A DNA stretch of 64,000 bases, from positions 62,001 to 126,000 of the forward strand of contig NZ_FTNT01000007.1 in assembly GCF_900156495.1 (NCBI RefSeq), in the 5' to 3' direction. The translations under genes and the position numbers were made by a program. This DNA is from Williamsia sterculiae (lineage in GTDB: Bacteria > Actinomycetota > Actinomycetes > Mycobacteriales > Mycobacteriaceae). Each line of letters starts with the position of its first letter. The first letter of the stretch is position 1. Positions 55,877 through 64,000 of this stretch are shown piece by piece. Under the pieces are notes generated by a model. The model saw nothing but the letters and a program-made list of their open reading frames with translations, was not told where the DNA came from and made no database searches.

Positions 55877-56466
55877 GCATCGAGGTCTCCAACGAGTCCG
55901 GCGTCGATGTGCCGGAGGAACTCCTGGTCGATGTGGCGACCTTCGCGCTCGGCCGGATGGACGTCCACCCGGCGGCCGAGTTGTCGATGGTCCTCGTCGA
56001 CTCCGAGACGATGGCCGAGTTGCATCTGCAGTGGATGGATCTCCCGGGTCCCACCGATGTGATGAGTTTCCCGATGGACGAGCTGACCCCGGGCGGACGT
56101 CCGGACAGTCCGGAACCGGGGCCGGCCATGCTCGGTGACATCGTGCTGTGTCCCGAGTTCGCGGCCACCCAGGCCGCCGCGGCGCATCACTCCACCGACC
56201 ACGAGCTGGCGGTGCTCACCGTGCACGGTGTGTTGCACCTGCTCGGATACGACCACGCCGAACCCGACGAGGAGAAGGAGATGTTCGGCATCCAGGGCCG
56301 GGTCCTCGACGAGTGGTATTCCGACCGGCGTCGCCGCGCTCGGGATCGCCGACTCGCGGCCCGCGACGACCGACTGCTCGGTAACACCGGTTTCGTGACC
56401 GACGACGCGGCCGCGGTCCGCCTCGACGCGGGCAACCGCACCCACGACGAGCACGGCGGTGCCTGA
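55873..56466 (+). CDS. ybeY: Endoribonuclease YbeY (rRNA maturation factor)
   Basis: A zinc-dependent RNase involved in 16S rRNA 3'-end processing and quality control. The metal motif [11 protein letters not shown] (HxxxHxxxxxH) is near residue 117. [15 protein letters not shown] and [10 protein letters not shown] precede it. Length is 197; a tail of about 45 basic residues after the conserved core is longer than in E. coli but usual in actinobacteria. Overlaps phoH (ATGA) and the next gene by 8 nt. Confidence 0.95.
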   Translation: MSIEVSNESGVDVPEELLVDVATFALGRMDVHPAAELSMVLVDSETMAELHLQWMDLPGPTDVMSFPMDELTPGGRPDSPEPGPAMLGDIVLCPEFAATQAAAAHHSTDHELAVLTVHGVLHLLGYDHAEPDEEKEMFGIQGRVLDEWYSDRRRRARDRRLAARDDRLLGNTGFVTDDAAAVRLDAGNRTHDEHGGA

Positions 56467-57886
56467 CACGCTGCTGATCGCGGCCATCATCCTGGTCCCG
56501 ATCGGCGGACTCTTCGCAGCCCTCGACTCGGCCCTGCTGACCGTATCCGTCGCACGCGTCGACGAACTCGTCAAGGAAGGGCGGCCCGGGGCCGCCCGTC
56601 TGCGCACCATCGTGCCGCAGCGCGGCACCTATGTGGGCCTCACAGTGCTGCTGCGCATCCTCTGCGAGATCGGTGCGACGGCCCTGCTGGCCACCTACAC
56701 CGTGCGTGCGGTGGGTGTTGCCGGCGGGTTGACCATCGCTGTCGTCGCCATGGTCCTGGCCAGCTACCTCATCATCGGAGTCGGGCCGCGCACGCTGGGA
56801 CGACAGCACGCCTACGCCATCGCCATCCCCGGTGCGGTGCTGTTGCGAGTCGTCGGGGTGCTGTTGGCCCCCCTGACCCGGCTGCTCATCCTCGTCGGTA
56901 ACGCGCTGACGCCCGGCAAGGGGTACCGCAACGGCCCGTTCGCCACCGAGGTGGAGTTGCGCGAGCTGGTCGACATGGCCGAGGCACGCGGCGTGGTGGA
57001 CGCGGGCGAACGGCGGATGATCCAGTCGGTGTTCGACCTCGGGGACACCATCGCCCGCGAGGTGATGGTGCCCCGACCGGAGATGGTGTGGATCGAATCG
57101 GACAAGACCGCCGCGCAGGCCGTGAGCCTGGCGGTGCGGTCGGGACACTCCCGTATCCCGGTCATCGGCGAGAACCCCGACGACGTGCTGGGCGTGGTGT
57201 ATCTCAAGGATCTGGTGGAACAGACCCTGCCGCCGCGACGGCCCGGATCGGTGTCGGTGTCGGATCTGATGCGTCCCGCCGAATTCATCCCCGACTCCAA
57301 GTCGCTGGACCGGGTGTTGGCCGACATGCAGCGTATGCGCAACCACATGGCGCTGCTGGTCGACGAATACGGCGGTATCGCCGGTCTGGTCACCATCGAG
57401 GACGCGCTCGAGGAGATCGTCGGCGAGATCAACGACGAGTACGACACCGACGAACCCGCCCCCATCGACGACCTCGGTGACGGACGCTACCGGGTGTCGT
57501 CACGGTTACCGATCACGGATCTGGGGGAGCTGTTCGACCGTGACATCGACGCCGACGAGGTGGAAACCGTGGGTGGTCTGCTGGGGCTGGAGCTCGGCCG
57601 GGTGCCGCTTCCGGGGGCAAGCGTGCGCAGCAACGGGTTGGAACTGGTCGCCGAGGGCGGACCCAATCGGCGGGGTCGGGTCCGCATCACCTCGGTGGTG
57701 GTGACCCGCGACGACCCGGACGAGTCGGACCCCCACGATTCCGGCTCCCGCGACGAGTCGTCCCGGTCCCACGACCGGGAGTCCGACGAGCCGGGTTCGG
57801 GCACGCGGGTGCGCGATGATGGCGATGCCCCAGATGACGATGCCGCAGACCGTCGGTCGCGGCGCGACAGCGAGGAGGTCCGGTGA
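56459..57886 (+). CDS. CNNM/CorC (HlyC) family transporter with CBS domains
   Basis: A 475-residue membrane protein. The DUF21/CNNM domain has four hydrophobic segments (from [20 protein letters not shown] to about residue 150). The linker [18 protein letters not shown] leads to two CBS domains ([34 protein letters not shown]) and the CorC_HlyC domain ([16 protein letters not shown]). A highly charged tail of about 60 residues ends it. Relatives export Mg or Co ions. It is the usual gene between ybeY and era in actinobacteria. The GTG start lies inside ybeY. Confidence 0.9.
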   Translation: MPDTLLIAAIILVPIGGLFAALDSALLTVSVARVDELVKEGRPGAARLRTIVPQRGTYVGLTVLLRILCEIGATALLATYTVRAVGVAGGLTIAVVAMVLASYLIIGVGPRTLGRQHAYAIAIPGAVLLRVVGVLLAPLTRLLILVGNALTPGKGYRNGPFATEVELRELVDMAEARGVVDAGERRMIQSVFDLGDTIAREVMVPRPEMVWIESDKTAAQAVSLAVRSGHSRIPVIGENPDDVLGVVYLKDLVEQTLPPRRPGSVSVSDLMRPAEFIPDSKSLDRVLADMQRMRNHMALLVDEYGGIAGLVTIEDALEEIVGEINDEYDTDEPAPIDDLGDGRYRVSSRLPITDLGELFDRDIDADEVETVGGLLGLELGRVPLPGASVRSNGLELVAEGGPNRRGRVRITSVVVTRDDPDESDPHDSGSRDESSRSHDRESDEPGSGTRVRDDGDAPDDDAADRRSRRDSEEVR

Positions 57887-58263
57887 CCGACGCCGAGCTC
57901 GATCCCCCCGAACTCGATCCTGAGGACAGCAAACTGCTCGTCCTGGCCCGCGGTGCGATGGGTCGTGCCGAGGCGGGTAGTGGCGCCGCGGTGCGCGACA
58001 CCGACGGCCGCACCTACGCCGCTGCCCCGGTGTGGCTGCGGACGTTGTCGCTGACCGCGCTGCAGGCCGCGGTTGCCGCAGCCGTGTCGTCGGGGGCGAC
58101 CCGGCTCGAGGCCGGCGTGGTGGTCGGCGCCGACGGCGATCAGCGGGGCGAGGACCAGGACGTCGGGGTGCTGTGGGAGCTACAGGCCGGGTACGCGATA
58201 CTGGCCGATCGCCGGGGCCGGGTGCAGCAACGTGTCGATACGCCGGAAGGCGGTGACCGGTGA
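57883..58263 (+). CDS. Degenerate cytidine deaminase-fold protein
   Basis: A 126-residue protein whose strands ([18 protein letters not shown], then [11 protein letters not shown]) follow the cytidine deaminase fold. The zinc motif is lost: where active enzymes have CAE or HAE in the helix after the substrate strand, this has [17 protein letters not shown], and no PCxxC is present. It cannot be an active deaminase of the usual type. A similar pseudo-deaminase lies beside era in M. tuberculosis (Rv2365c), so the degenerate form is maintained and probably has a binding role. Overlaps its neighbours by 4 nt on both sides. Confidence 0.75.
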   Translation: MTDAELDPPELDPEDSKLLVLARGAMGRAEAGSGAAVRDTDGRTYAAAPVWLRTLSLTALQAAVAAAVSSGATRLEAGVVVGADGDQRGEDQDVGVLWELQAGYAILADRRGRVQQRVDTPEGGDR

Positions 58264-59231
58264 CCGAACCGACCCCCGCCCCGATGGTGGTCCAGGCCGG
58301 CGATCACACCGGATCTGGCGAGGCCACCTTCCGCTCCGGTTTCGTGTGTTTCGTCGGCCGCCCCAACACCGGTAAGTCGACGCTGACCAATGCCCTGGTC
58401 GGTGAGAAGATCGCGATCACCTCGAATCGGCCGCAGACCACCCGGCACACCATCCGCGGGATCGTCAACCGGTCGGATGCGCAGCTGATCCTGGTGGACA
58501 CCCCCGGACTGCACCGCCCGCGCACCCTGCTCGGCAAACGACTCAACGACCTCGTCCGCGACACCTACTCCGAGGTCGACGTGATCTGCGTGTGCGTGCC
58601 CGCCGACGAGGCGATCGGTCCGGGAGACCGGTGGATCGTGAGTCAGGTCCGGGCGATGGCGCCCACGACCACCGTGGTGGGCGTGGTCACCAAGATCGAC
58701 CGCGTCACCCCCGATCGGGTCGCGGCGCAGCTGCTCGCCCTGTCCGAACTGCTCGGTGCCTCCTCGGAGGTGGTCCCGGTGTCGGCGAAGTCGGGCCGAC
58801 AGCTCGACGTGTTGGTCGACGTCCTGGTGTCCTTGATGGAGCCGGGACCGGCCTTCTACCCCGACGGCGAGCTCACCGACGAACCCGAGACCGTGTTGAT
58901 GGCCGAGTTCATCCGCGAGGCGGCGTTGGAAGGGGTGCACGACGAACTCCCGCACTCACTGGCCGTGGTGATCGAGGAGATCATCCCGCGGGAAGATCGC
59001 GGTGACGAGGAACCGCCGATGGTCGATGTCCACGCCGTCCTCTACGTCGAACGCGACAGCCAGAAGGGCATCATCATCGGCCGCAAAGGTGCTCGGCTCA
59101 AAGAGGTGGGCACCACCGCGCGCGCACAGATCGAACGACTGCTCGGGTCGCGGGTCTACCTCGACCTGCACGTCAAGGTGGCCAAGGACTGGCAGCGCGA
59201 TCCCAAACAACTCGGACGGCTGGGGTTCTGA
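58260..59231 (+). CDS. era: Ribosome assembly GTPase Era
   Basis: Binds the 3' end of 16S rRNA during 30S maturation. The 323-residue protein has G1 GRPNTGKSTLTNALVG, G2 RPQTTRHTIRG, G3 DTPGLHRP, G4 TKID and G5 VSAKSGRQ. The C-terminal KH domain has IIIGRKGARLKEVGTTAR. About 20 N-terminal residues are variable. It starts with GTG inside the stop of the pseudo-deaminase gene. The next gene starts in its stop codon (TGATG). Confidence 0.96.
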   Translation: MTEPTPAPMVVQAGDHTGSGEATFRSGFVCFVGRPNTGKSTLTNALVGEKIAITSNRPQTTRHTIRGIVNRSDAQLILVDTPGLHRPRTLLGKRLNDLVRDTYSEVDVICVCVPADEAIGPGDRWIVSQVRAMAPTTTVVGVVTKIDRVTPDRVAAQLLALSELLGASSEVVPVSAKSGRQLDVLVDVLVSLMEPGPAFYPDGELTDEPETVLMAEFIREAALEGVHDELPHSLAVVIEEIIPREDRGDEEPPMVDVHAVLYVERDSQKGIIIGRKGARLKEVGTTARAQIERLLGSRVYLDLHVKVAKDWQRDPKQLGRLGF

Positions 59232-60637
59232 TGGGACAGCACGAGAAGTCCGACGACGAGAAGCACGACGGGGTCGCGGCCCCCGATCCCGCGATCCGAC
59301 CCGACGGTTCCGATCCCCGTTCCTCGGGGGTGATGATGGATTCGGTGATGGCGCTGTTGCGCAGTCCACGATTCTGGTTGTTGCCCATCGCGGCCGTGGT
59401 GGGGGTGATGTCGCTGCTCGCGGTGTCCTACCTGGGAGCCATCGTCAACCCGCAACGCAACCTGCACGACTTCCACATCGCCCTGGTGAACGAGGACACG
59501 GGTGCGGTCACGGGTTCGGCGCAGCAGCCCACCCGGCAGGTGTTCGGCAAACAAGTCGTCGACGGCATGCTCGAAGGGGTCAAGGGCACCGGCATCGTGC
59601 TCGATCCCGTCGACCGGTCCACCGCCTATGACCGGCTGAACTCGGCGCAGGCCTTCGCCATGGTCATCATCCCGCCACAGTTCTCTCAGCACCTCATCGA
59701 CGTGGCCGGTTCGAGTGTGGCGCTCACCAAACCCGCGGCACCCACGATCGAGGTCTACTCCGACCGGCGGTCCGGGGCGTTCGCGTCGGCGGTCACCAAC
59801 CAGTTCGCCGATCGGTTGCGCACCCAGGTGAACGAGAAGGTCGGTGGTCAGCTCACCGACCAGGTCCGCACCCGCCTCGAACAGAACAAGGTGGCGTTCA
59901 CGGGGGCCATCCAGGTCGCGCTGGCCGCGCCGGTCGTCTTCGAGGTACAGGAGGCCTCGCCACTGCCCGACGGGGCAGCAGGCGGATTGTCGGCGTTCTA
60001 CTTCACCCTCCTGTTGATCCTGGCCGGTTTCACCGGGGCGATGGTGGTGCACAGCATGGTCGACAGCGCCTCGGGGTTCACGCCCTACGAGGCGGGACCC
60101 ATCTATCGGCAACGGTTCCGGCACCCGATCTCCCGATTCGGCACGGTGGTGACCAAGTGGTGGATCATGTTCCTGGTCGCGATCATCCAGTCGTCGCTCT
60201 ACCTGCTGATCGCGTGGGCGGTGGGGATGTACATGCCCAACGCGTTCGAGCTCTGGATGTTCTCCGTCCTGGCCATCACCGCGGTCGGGATCACCGCGGT
60301 GGCCGTGGTCGGGGTGTTCGGACCACCGGGTCTGATCGTGAACCTGATCTTCTTCGTGATACTCGGACTGCCGTCGTCCGGCGGTGCGCTGCCGTTGGAG
60401 GCCAGCCCGAGGATCTTCGGCGTGTTGGCGCATGTCCTACCGATGCACCAGGTCTACCTCGGTGTCCGGTCCATCACCTACTTCGACGGCAGCTTCACGG
60501 CCGGACTCGGCTCGGCGATCCTGATGTGCGTCATCGGGTTGGTTCTCGGGTTGGTTCTCGGGTTGGTGACCAAGGTGTACGACGCCCGCGGTCTGCGGCG
60601 CGAGCATGTCACGGCATCCGCTCCGAACGCCGCGTAG
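59231..60637 (+). CDS. YhgE/Pip-like ABC-2 type membrane protein
   Basis: A 468-residue protein with an acidic cytoplasmic N-terminus and one membrane segment (about residues 48-72: LLPIAAVVGVMSLLAVSYLG). A large outside domain of about 190 residues starts FHIALVNEDTGAV and contains FAMVIIPPQFS; five further segments follow. This build is that of YhgE/Pip and DUF3533 proteins, which act with ESX-type secretion systems or as phage receptors. In M. tuberculosis an amidase gene (amiA2) lies between era and recO, so this is a local replacement. A 12-bp repeat codes for LVLGLVLGLV near the end. Confidence 0.75.
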   Translation: MGQHEKSDDEKHDGVAAPDPAIRPDGSDPRSSGVMMDSVMALLRSPRFWLLPIAAVVGVMSLLAVSYLGAIVNPQRNLHDFHIALVNEDTGAVTGSAQQPTRQVFGKQVVDGMLEGVKGTGIVLDPVDRSTAYDRLNSAQAFAMVIIPPQFSQHLIDVAGSSVALTKPAAPTIEVYSDRRSGAFASAVTNQFADRLRTQVNEKVGGQLTDQVRTRLEQNKVAFTGAIQVALAAPVVFEVQEASPLPDGAAGGLSAFYFTLLLILAGFTGAMVVHSMVDSASGFTPYEAGPIYRQRFRHPISRFGTVVTKWWIMFLVAIIQSSLYLLIAWAVGMYMPNAFELWMFSVLAITAVGITAVAVVGVFGPPGLIVNLIFFVILGLPSSGGALPLEASPRIFGVLAHVLPMHQVYLGVRSITYFDGSFTAGLGSAILMCVIGLVLGLVLGLVTKVYDARGLRREHVTASAPNAA

Positions 60638-60741
60638 GAGTTCGTCGGGCGGCTGACCCGGGAACCGCATGTCGCGGGCCCCGTCGTCGTCGACGGTGGG
60701 ACACTGGTCGTTCGACCATCAGGTGGGCAGGAGTACGCGCG

Positions 60742-61494
60742 GTGCGGATGTATCGGGATCAGGCTGTGGTGGTGCGCCAGCACAAGCTCGGTGAGGCCGA
60801 TCGCATCGTCACCCTGCTCACCGCCGAACACGGGCTGGTGCGCGCCGTCGCCAAGGGGGTGCGCCGCACCCGGTCCAAGTTCGGTGCCCGACTCGAACCG
60901 TTCGCCCACATCGACGTGTACCTGTACCCCGGCCGCAACCTCGACGTGGTCACCCAGGTGCACAGCATCGACGCCTTCGCCGGTGACATCGTCGCCGACT
61001 ACGGCCGGTACACCACCGCCTGCGCGATCCTGGAGACGGCGGAACGCCTCGCCGGTGAGGAGCGGGCGCCTGCTCGGCGGCTCCATCGGCTGACCGTGGG
61101 CGCGCTGCGCGCCGTCGCCGAGGGGAACCGACCCCGGGAACTGGTACTCAACGCTTTCCTGTTGCGGGCGATGGATTTCGCCGGTTGGATGCCGGCCCTC
61201 GACGACTGTGCGCGGTGCGGTCAGGTGGGCCCGCACCGCGCGTTCCACGTCGCCGCGGGCGGGGCGGTGTGTGTCCACTGCCGCCCGCCCGGTTCGGCAA
61301 CACCGGCACCCGGCGTGCTGGACCTGATGGACGCGTTGTACCGGGGTCAATGGGAGTACACCGTCGACATCACCCCGACCATGCGCAAGCAGGCGGCAGG
61401 ACTCACGGCGGCACACCTGCAATGGCATCTGGAACGACAGTTGCGGACCCTTCCGCTCGTCGAGCGCGACGCACCGCACCGCGTCGTCTCGTGA
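60742..61494 (+). CDS. recO: DNA repair protein RecO
   Basis: Mediator that loads RecA onto SSB-coated DNA with RecR. The 250-residue protein starts YRDQAVVVRQHKLGEADRIV (OB fold) and has VRAVAKGVRRTRSKFGARLE. The zinc site CARCGQVGPHRAF ... CVHC is complete. The start is GTG 60742, with GCAGGAG 8 nt upstream; ATG 60748 is an alternative. 121 nt separate it from uppS, including TAGGTT (61554-61559), a possible -10 for uppS. Confidence 0.94.
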   Translation: MRMYRDQAVVVRQHKLGEADRIVTLLTAEHGLVRAVAKGVRRTRSKFGARLEPFAHIDVYLYPGRNLDVVTQVHSIDAFAGDIVADYGRYTTACAILETAERLAGEERAPARRLHRLTVGALRAVAEGNRPRELVLNAFLLRAMDFAGWMPALDDCARCGQVGPHRAFHVAAGGAVCVHCRPPGSATPAPGVLDLMDALYRGQWEYTVDITPTMRKQAAGLTAAHLQWHLERQLRTLPLVERDAPHRVVS

Positions 61495-61615
61495 CGAGAC
61501 GGGATCGCGAGGGTGGTCTTTCGACGATGTGCACCGACCCGATCGGTGCGGGTTAGGTTGGAGGTGGTCGGCGCGGCACGCGCCGACGAGCCGTCGAGTC
61601 CACCCGGGAGGATGA

Positions 61616-62449
61616 GTGATCGTGCGACGCCGCGCCCACGTCGGTGAGGGGGTGCCGGAGCCGCGGGTCGTCCGGCCGCCGGATCCACACCCGTCCGGTG
61701 CGCGACCGCCGATGCTGCAGCCCGAGCTGATCCCACGCCATGTGGCGTTGGTGATGGACGGCAACGGCCGTTGGGCCACCGAGCGCGGACTGCCCCGTAC
61801 GGAGGGTCACAAGCGCGGTGAGGCGGTGTTGATGGACACCGTCTGCGGCTGTATCGAACTCGGTGTCTCCGCGCTCTCAGCCTATGCTTTCTCCACCGAG
61901 AACTGGTCGCGCAGTCCCGAGGAGGTCCGCTTCCTGATGGGTTTCAACCGTGATGTCATCCGTCGCCGGCGCGACGAGCTGCACGAGATGGGTGTCCGGG
62001 TGCGCTGGGCCGGTCGTCGACAGCGTCTGTGGCGCAGCGTCATCCGGGAGTTGGAGATCGCCGAGGAGCTGACCGGGAACAACACCACGCTGACCCTGAC
62101 CATGTGCGTGAACTACGGCGGCAGAGCCGAGATCGCCGATGCCGCACGGGCCATCGCCCGTCGGGTCGCCGCCGGTGAACTTAATCCGGAGAAGGTGACC
62201 GAGCAGATGTTCGCCCGTCATCTCGACGAGCCGGACCTGCCCGACGTGGATCTGTTCCTCCGGCCGTCGGGCGAGCAGCGGCTGTCGAATTTCCTGCTCT
62301 GGCAGTCGGCCTATGCGGAGATGGTCTACCAAGAGAAGCTGTTCCCCGACTTCGACCGTCGCGACCTGTGGGCGGCCTGTGTGGAGTACGCGTCGCGCGA
62401 TCGCCGCTTCGGCGGCGTCACCTACCCCGAGGAGGTGCCGGGTGTCTGA
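61616..62449 (+). CDS. uppS: Isoprenyl (decaprenyl) diphosphate synthase, UPP synthase family
   Basis: Makes the long-chain polyprenyl diphosphate carrier for cell-wall synthesis. The 277-residue cis-prenyltransferase has [13 protein letters not shown] near residue 41, [18 protein letters not shown] and [20 protein letters not shown], plus a C-terminal DRRFGG. By analogy with M. tuberculosis Rv2361c it should make decaprenyl diphosphate. The start is GTG 61616 or GTG 61622; GGAGG (61607-61611) fits both, better the second. It overlaps the next gene by 8 nt. Confidence 0.94.
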   Translation: MIVRRRAHVGEGVPEPRVVRPPDPHPSGARPPMLQPELIPRHVALVMDGNGRWATERGLPRTEGHKRGEAVLMDTVCGCIELGVSALSAYAFSTENWSRSPEEVRFLMGFNRDVIRRRRDELHEMGVRVRWAGRRQRLWRSVIRELEIAEELTGNNTTLTLTMCVNYGGRAEIADAARAIARRVAAGELNPEKVTEQMFARHLDEPDLPDVDLFLRPSGEQRLSNFLLWQSAYAEMVYQEKLFPDFDRRDLWAACVEYASRDRRFGGVTYPEEVPGV

Positions 62450-62852
62450 ACCGGAGGACGCGGCGACCGCGTTGATCAACCGGGCCGCCGACCTGCTGAC
62501 CGACGTCGCGGAGGTGACCCGCGCCGCCGACGGATCGTTGACGCTGACCTACGACGGTACCCGCGCCGCGGTACGTGCGGTCACCCTCGCTCCCGGTCTC
62601 GACGTGGTCTCGCTGACGCAGGTGCTGGCCTGGGATCTTCCCAACACCGACGAACTGCGCGCCGACATCGAACGTCTCGCCGGTGGCCTGAGTTTCGGTA
62701 GCGTCAAACGCACGACGGCGACCGATGTCACCACGGACGTGTTGCAGCATTACAGTTTTCCGGCCGGTGGTCTCGACGACATCCCGCTGTTGACGGTGCT
62801 CCACATGGTGCTGGCGTCGGGGTCGGAGATGGCCCGAGGGCTCACCGCCTGA
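62442..62852 (+). CDS. Conserved hypothetical protein downstream of uppS
   Basis: A 136-residue acidic, soluble protein of unknown function. The start GTG 62442 lies 8 nt inside uppS, with GAGGAGG (62429-62435) 6 nt upstream. Visible stretches are [40 protein letters not shown] and [19 protein letters not shown]. tuberculosis has a hypothetical gene of similar size (Rv2360c) in the same place. No catalytic motif, membrane segment or signal peptide is apparent. Confidence 0.75.
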   Translation: MSEPEDAATALINRAADLLTDVAEVTRAADGSLTLTYDGTRAAVRAVTLAPGLDVVSLTQVLAWDLPNTDELRADIERLAGGLSFGSVKRTTATDVTTDVLQHYSFPAGGLDDIPLLTVLHMVLASGSEMARGLTA

Positions 62853-62946
62853 GGCGATGGCGGAGTCGGACGCGTTCCCGCGACAGTCGTCGACTCCCGC
62901 TACGTATGCGTTACGTCCGGCAGCGCAGAACCATCGCGGTGATCGA

Positions 62947-63363
62947 TCACACGCAGGCCGGGCATCGACCGAACACCTCGACGGTGTGGGTGACCTCGCT
63001 GAAGCCGAAGTCCTTGGCCACCTTGCCCGCCCATCGCTCCACCGGGTCGGCCTGCACCTCCACCGTGGCGCCGCAGAACCGGCAGACCAGGTGGTGATGG
63101 TGCCCGGTGGAGCAGTGGCGGTACTGCGACTCGCCGTTGTCGTTGCGTAAGACGTCCACCTGATCGGCGTCGGCCAACGCCTGCAGGTTCCGGTACACGG
63201 TGGTCAGACCGATGGAGTAGCCGGAGGTCCGCAGTTGCTCATGGATCTGCTGTGCGGATCGGAACTCGTCGCAGGCGGCGAGGGCCTCGGCGATCGCCAG
63301 CCGCTGTCGGGTGGAGCGGATCGCGGTGGCGGGTTGCAGGTCGCCCGACGACGCCCCGCTCAC
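62947..63363 (-). CDS. zur: Zinc uptake regulator Zur (FurB)
   Basis: A Fur-family zinc-dependent repressor, 138 residues. The DNA-binding helix is in SIGLTTVYRNLQALADADQ (residues 50-68). The metal sites include HHHHLVC (88-94) and two structural CxxC pairs (Cys94/Cys97 and Cys134/Cys137). The four-His tract is typical of Zur. The GTG start 63363 overlaps the smtB stop; in M. tuberculosis the smtB-furB pair is also one operon repressed by zinc-free SmtB. Confidence 0.94.
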   Translation of the reverse strand: MSGASSGDLQPATAIRSTRQRLAIAEALAACDEFRSAQQIHEQLRTSGYSIGLTTVYRNLQALADADQVDVLRNDNGESQYRHCSTGHHHHLVCRFCGATVEVQADPVERWAGKVAKDFGFSEVTHTVEVFGRCPACV

Positions 63364-63782
63364 GCGACCTCACCACTCGTCGAGACCTGACCGCCATGCG
63401 GCCGCTCGCGTTCCGCCGCCGTCCCGGTCTGTTCATTGCTGTGCACGATGGCATCGGTGACGATGTGGGCGAGGTGGTCGTCGACCAGTCGGTAGAGGAT
63501 CTCCCTGCCGTTGCGCCGACCCTCCACCACGCCCGCCGACTTCAGCACCCGCAGGTGTTGGCTGATCAGCGGCTGCGGCAGCCCCAGGGTGCCGACCAGC
63601 TCGTGGACGCATTGCGCGCGCTCCTGCAGTTCGACGACGATCGCGATCCTCACCGGCGCGGCGAGGGCGCGCAACAGTTCCCCCGCGGCCCCGTACCGTG
63701 CACCCGGATCGACGTCGGCGGGGGGTGTGACCGCGCCCGTTTCGGTGCTCGACCGTCGGCTCACATGCGACTGCTGGGTCAC
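63360..63782 (-). CDS. smtB: ArsR/SmtB family zinc-sensing repressor
   Basis: A 140-residue winged-helix repressor with recognition helix LGLPQPLISQHLRVLKSAG (residues 67-85). The alpha-5 zinc site is complete: Asp101-x-His103-(10 residues)-His114-x-x-Glu117, the canonical DxH...HxxE pattern. It should therefore leave DNA when zinc binds. The start is GTG 63782 because GGAGGAGAG lies directly upstream; a GTG at 63836 is in frame but lacks a site. It is the first gene of the smtB-zur operon. Confidence 0.92.
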   Translation of the reverse strand: MTQQSHVSRRSSTETGAVTPPADVDPGARYGAAGELLRALAAPVRIAIVVELQERAQCVHELVGTLGLPQPLISQHLRVLKSAGVVEGRRNGREILYRLVDDHLAHIVTDAIVHSNEQTGTAAERERPHGGQVSTSGEVA

Positions 63783-63848
63783 GGCTCTCCTCCGTTCGCG
63801 GCCCACGAGATCACCGATCGCCGGGATCTCGAACACCGATCACACGTC

Positions 63849-63880
63849 AATTTATCAGGAATCATTTTCATATGCATGAA
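63849..63880 (-). promoter_or_regulatory. AT-rich smtB promoter with candidate metal-regulator operator
   Basis: This stretch is strikingly AT-rich for the window. On the minus strand it holds TAAATT (63849-63854, possible -10) and ATGAAAATGATTCCTGATAA, which resembles Fur/Zur and SmtB boxes. An inverted repeat TTCAT-ATGC-ATGAA lies at 63867-63880. It probably binds SmtB to control smtB-zur. The last 120 nt of the window beyond it hold no gene start that I can support. Confidence 0.5.
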
Positions 63881-64000
63881 CCGGCATGTCAACCTGTCCA
63901 CCGCCGGTCGGCGCCGCCACTGCCCCCGTTACGCTGTACGGGTACCTGAAGTGGCCGTCAGAGATCCCCGTATCTCGTGCACAGTTGTCGGAGTGGAAGT

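Noticed and set aside
60530-60580. 12-bp repeat near the end of the YhgE/Pip-like gene
   Set aside because: It only extends a hydrophobic helix (LVLG units) by a few residues; ordinary low complexity in a membrane span.
62939-62950. Perfect palindrome GTGATCGATCAC at the zur stop codon
   Set aside because: Short, centred on the common GATC, and placed at a gene end; could be chance. Not enough for an operator or terminator call.

Overview
The window is GC-rich, densely coding actinobacterial chromosome. Gene content and order match the order Mycobacteriales (Gordonia/Williamsia/Rhodococcus-like; the species cannot be settled from sequence alone). The matches are CofC/FbiD for F420, GpgP and OctT for methylglucose lipopolysaccharide, a GH15 trehalase, PPK next to MutT1, and several gene strings familiar from Mycobacterium tuberculosis. 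I see no phage, insertion sequence, tRNA, rRNA or CRISPR array. Many promoters are of the TANNNT type, and several sit 6-8 nt before a start codon, as expected for leaderless mRNAs.

Layout. 1-15.3 kb: mutT1-ppk-cofC (minus), gpsA, DUF3515 and a stand-alone Lrp-type RAM gene (minus), thiL, a gamma-carbonic-anhydrase-like gene, ung, a MarR/cupin divergent pair, an enoyl-CoA hydratase, rpmB, then fakA-recG and an exported HNH (DUF1524) protein. This corresponds to the M. tuberculosis mutT1-to-recG block, but ddl is missing beside gpsA. 15.3-26.1 kb: proA-MoxR-VWA, then nadD-rsfS-gpgP-octT-degV and comEA-comEC-holA, closed by a strong bidirectional hairpin against rpsT. 26.7-30.3 kb: the conserved ATP-grasp / alpha-E / transglutaminase-like trio. 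30.3-37.6 kb: a PemK/MazF-like gene preceded by three tandem 8-codon mini-ORFs, an alpha/beta hydrolase, lepA, an M3 peptidase and a GH15 trehalase.

37.7-48.6 kb is a sulfur island of two operons facing each other. The importer operon (subI-cysT-cysW-cysA plus a lipoprotein) runs rightward. The assimilation operon (sir-cysH-cysD-cysN-sirB) runs leftward. Each begins with a short Cys-containing leader ORF, and the two peptides align over their C-terminal ends, so shared cysteine-responsive attenuation is likely. 48.8-63.9 kb: hemW, a ParB/Srx-like conserved gene, hrcA-dnaJ2-rsmE, a hydrolase, phoH-ybeY-CorC/HlyC-(degenerate Cdd)-era, a YhgE/Pip-like membrane protein, recO, uppS, and the zinc regulators zur and smtB (minus).

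Most genes are housekeeping. The parts that ordinary annotation would not explain are the coupled mini-ORF array at 30.88-30.95 kb, the paired sulfur leader peptides, a 27-residue membrane peptide at 37.95 kb, an in-frame 21-bp triplication in sirB, and a comEC reading frame that runs about 150 nt into holA.
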